DNA of 7,156 nt from Syntrophomonadaceae bacterium (GTDB lineage Bacteria; Bacillota; Dethiobacteria; DTU022): positions 1 to 7,156 of the forward strand of contig SKWE01000086.1 in NCBI GenBank assembly GCA_007129055.1, written 5' to 3'. Numbering within the stretch: the stretch's first letter is position 1; every line of letters starts with the position of its first letter. The notes beneath the pieces are model-generated. The model worked only from the letters and a program-made list of their open reading frames with translations, was not told the origin of the DNA and did not search any database. The translations under genes and the position numbers were made by a program. This document shows, piece after piece, positions 6,198 to 7,156 of this stretch.

Positions 6198-6202
6198 CCT
6201 CC
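6198..6202 (-). promoter_or_regulatory. Ribosome binding site for the TTG start of mobA
   Basis: GGAGG on the minus strand lies 6 nt (CCAAAA) before the TTG at 6191, inside the 16-nt gap after the tatC stop codon. The spacing is ideal and supports the unusual start codon. Confidence 0.75.
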
Positions 6203-6207
6203 ATTTA

Positions 6208-6948
6208 TTACTGTTCTTCTTCAGCCAACATTTTCAAACGTTTCTTTTCACTGATCATAACCATGATAATCCCTATCTCATAGAGCAGCAAGAGCGGTAA
6301 GACCAGGATTACCTGGGAAATAATATCCGGCGGGGTTATGACCGAAGAAAGAATGAGCATAATTAAAAGAGCAATCTTCCTGTGCCGCCTTAAAAAAGCA
6401 GTTGACAGCAGTCCGATCTTACCCAGGGCCCAGGTCAGCAGGGGAAGTTGAAATACAACGCCGAAAGCAACATGAAAAGATATGGCAAAAGATATATAGT
6501 CGCTTACAGCAAATAGCGGTTCAACCTGTTCAGAAGCAAACTGTAAAAAGAACCTGAGGGTGAAGGGAAAGACAACATAGTAAGCGAAAACCACACCCGT
6601 GCTGAACAGGAAGGCGGCGCCAAGCAAGACGCTTACCACAAAGAACTTTTCCCCCCGGGTCAGGCCGGGAAAAGCAAAAGCAAGCAGCTGATAAAAGATT
6701 ACAGGCGATGAAATAATCAACCCGCTGAACAGGGCCAGCCTGATATTAGCCATGAAAGCTTCCGGGGGAGAGAGGTAGATCAGGGTAATACTACCCAGGG
6801 GGCCGGTTAGAATTCCCCTGATTGGCTCAATATGGGCAAAGCAGAACATGGCAGTTACAAGCAAAGCGCCTGCTGCTATTAGCAGGCGCAGGCGCAACTC
6901 CGCAAGATGCTCAAGTATGGGCATAGTGCCGTCTTTATTTTTACTCAA
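6208..6948 (-). CDS. tatC: Sec-independent (twin-arginine) protein translocase subunit TatC
   Basis: TatC is the membrane receptor that recognises twin-arginine signal peptides and recruits TatA to export folded proteins. The 246-aa protein has the six-helix hydrophobic pattern and family motifs: HLAELRLRL (14-22; E17 and R19 match E. coli E15 and R17), SPPEAFMANIR (60-70), FPGLTRGEK (93-101; E100 matches E. coli E103) and SSVITPPD (201-208). The C-terminus is short and charged. The start is TTG: a stop codon lies in frame upstream with no ATG, GTG or TTG between. GGGAGG (6966-6961) precedes it by 12 nt. The inner ATG at 6924 has no ribosome binding site. It lies 82 nt after the tatA-like gene and 16 nt before mobA. 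Confidence 0.93.
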   Translation of the reverse strand: MSKNKDGTMPILEHLAELRLRLLIAAGALLVTAMFCFAHIEPIRGILTGPLGSITLIYLSPPEAFMANIRLALFSGLIISSPVIFYQLLAFAFPGLTRGEKFFVVSVLLGAAFLFSTGVVFAYYVVFPFTLRFFLQFASEQVEPLFAVSDYISFAISFHVAFGVVFQLPLLTWALGKIGLLSTAFLRRHRKIALLIMLILSSVITPPDIISQVILVLPLLLLYEIGIIMVMISEKKRLKMLAEEEQ

Positions 6949-6960
6949 CCCTGCTGAATA

Positions 6961-6966
6961 CCTCCC
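6961..6966 (-). promoter_or_regulatory. Probable ribosome binding site of tatC
   Basis: GGGAGG on the minus strand ends 12 nt before the TTG at 6948. The spacing is somewhat long, but it is the only good match, and no alternative in-frame start lies nearer. Confidence 0.5.
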
Positions 6967-7030
6967 GGCATTTCCGGAGCCATCTTAAATCCCTCACCGC
7001 TAAAAAAGCTGCTTTAAAGGTTAAGCTCCC

Positions 7031-7156
7031 CTACTCTTCCGGTTTTGAGTCTGATGCAGCTGAATCGTCTGAACCGGTGCTGCCCTTCAAACCCTCTTTC
7101 AGCTCAACAACACTCTTACCAACCGACCTGGCCAGCTCAGGAAGTTTCCTTGCCCC
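7031..7156 (-). CDS. tatA: TatA/TatE-family translocase subunit, C-terminal part (truncated by window)
   Basis: The frame enters from the right edge and codes for 41 residues before a TAG at 7033-7031. It starts with GARKLPELARSVGKSVVELK, the amphipathic helix that in TatA follows the FG hinge and the single membrane helix, and ends in a Ser/Asp/Glu-rich acidic tail typical of TatA. The membrane helix lies outside the window. TatA oligomers form the transport path together with TatC, encoded next door. TatB cannot be told apart from this fragment alone, but a short tail and a tatA–tatC pair without tatB are common in Gram-positive-type bacteria. Confidence 0.82.
   Translation of the reverse strand, partial: GARKLPELARSVGKSVVELKEGLKGSTGSDDSAASDSKPEE

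Noticed and set aside
6106..6300. Plus-strand open frame across the mobA–tatC junction
   Set aside because: It overlaps two well-supported genes on the other strand, and its composition is typical of antisense reading.
6967..7030. Possible attenuator between tatA and tatC (T6 run on the minus strand near 7003-7008)
   Set aside because: The only stem preceding the T run is about 4 bp, too weak to call a terminator.
1..7156. CRISPR array, tRNA/rRNA genes, riboswitches, insertion sequences
   Set aside because: No regularly spaced repeats, cloverleaf-like sequences, transposase motifs or recognisable riboswitch cores were seen on either strand.

Overview
The window looks like bacterial chromosome from an anaerobe of mid-range base composition, most plausibly a Bacillota/clostridia-like lineage. 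Three things point there: strong GGAGG-type ribosome binding sites paired with TTG starts, a compact tatA–tatC–mobA gene order with no tatB visible, and a long (about 390 aa) CofE-like ligase. This is inference; no rRNA or other marker gene is present. The full-length apolipoprotein N-acyltransferase (Lnt) is slightly unexpected for a classic monoderm.

Layout from left to right: (1) the 3' end of a DUF4349-type membrane protein gene (+), closed by a strong hairpin. (2) A self-contained AAA_14/DUF4143 ATPase gene (+) with its own sigma-70-like promoter; a 13-bp-arm inverted repeat sits on the predicted transcription start. (3) A MarR-family regulator (-) with a well-formed promoter and palindromes over its start region. 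The marR segment is bracketed by two identical 15-bp direct repeats. (4) lnt (+). (5) A right-to-left operon, tatA/E (partial) – tatC – mobA – CofE-like ligase (-), which meets lnt tail to tail with a 20-bp overlap.

The right half has a readable functional theme. Tat exports folded cofactor-loaded enzymes, MobA attaches GMP to molybdopterin for many such enzymes, and a CofE-like amino-acid/cofactor ligase follows directly behind. The operon therefore probably serves maturation and export of molybdo- (or tungsto-) enzymes, and the role of the ligase is the open question. The left half is a set of independent single-gene units (DUF4349, ATPase, marR, lnt), each with its own signals.

I do not see a clear new multi-gene defence or mobile system. 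The best leads are the CofE-like ligase in the Tat/MobA operon and the autonomous ATPase gene with its striking promoter inverted repeat.
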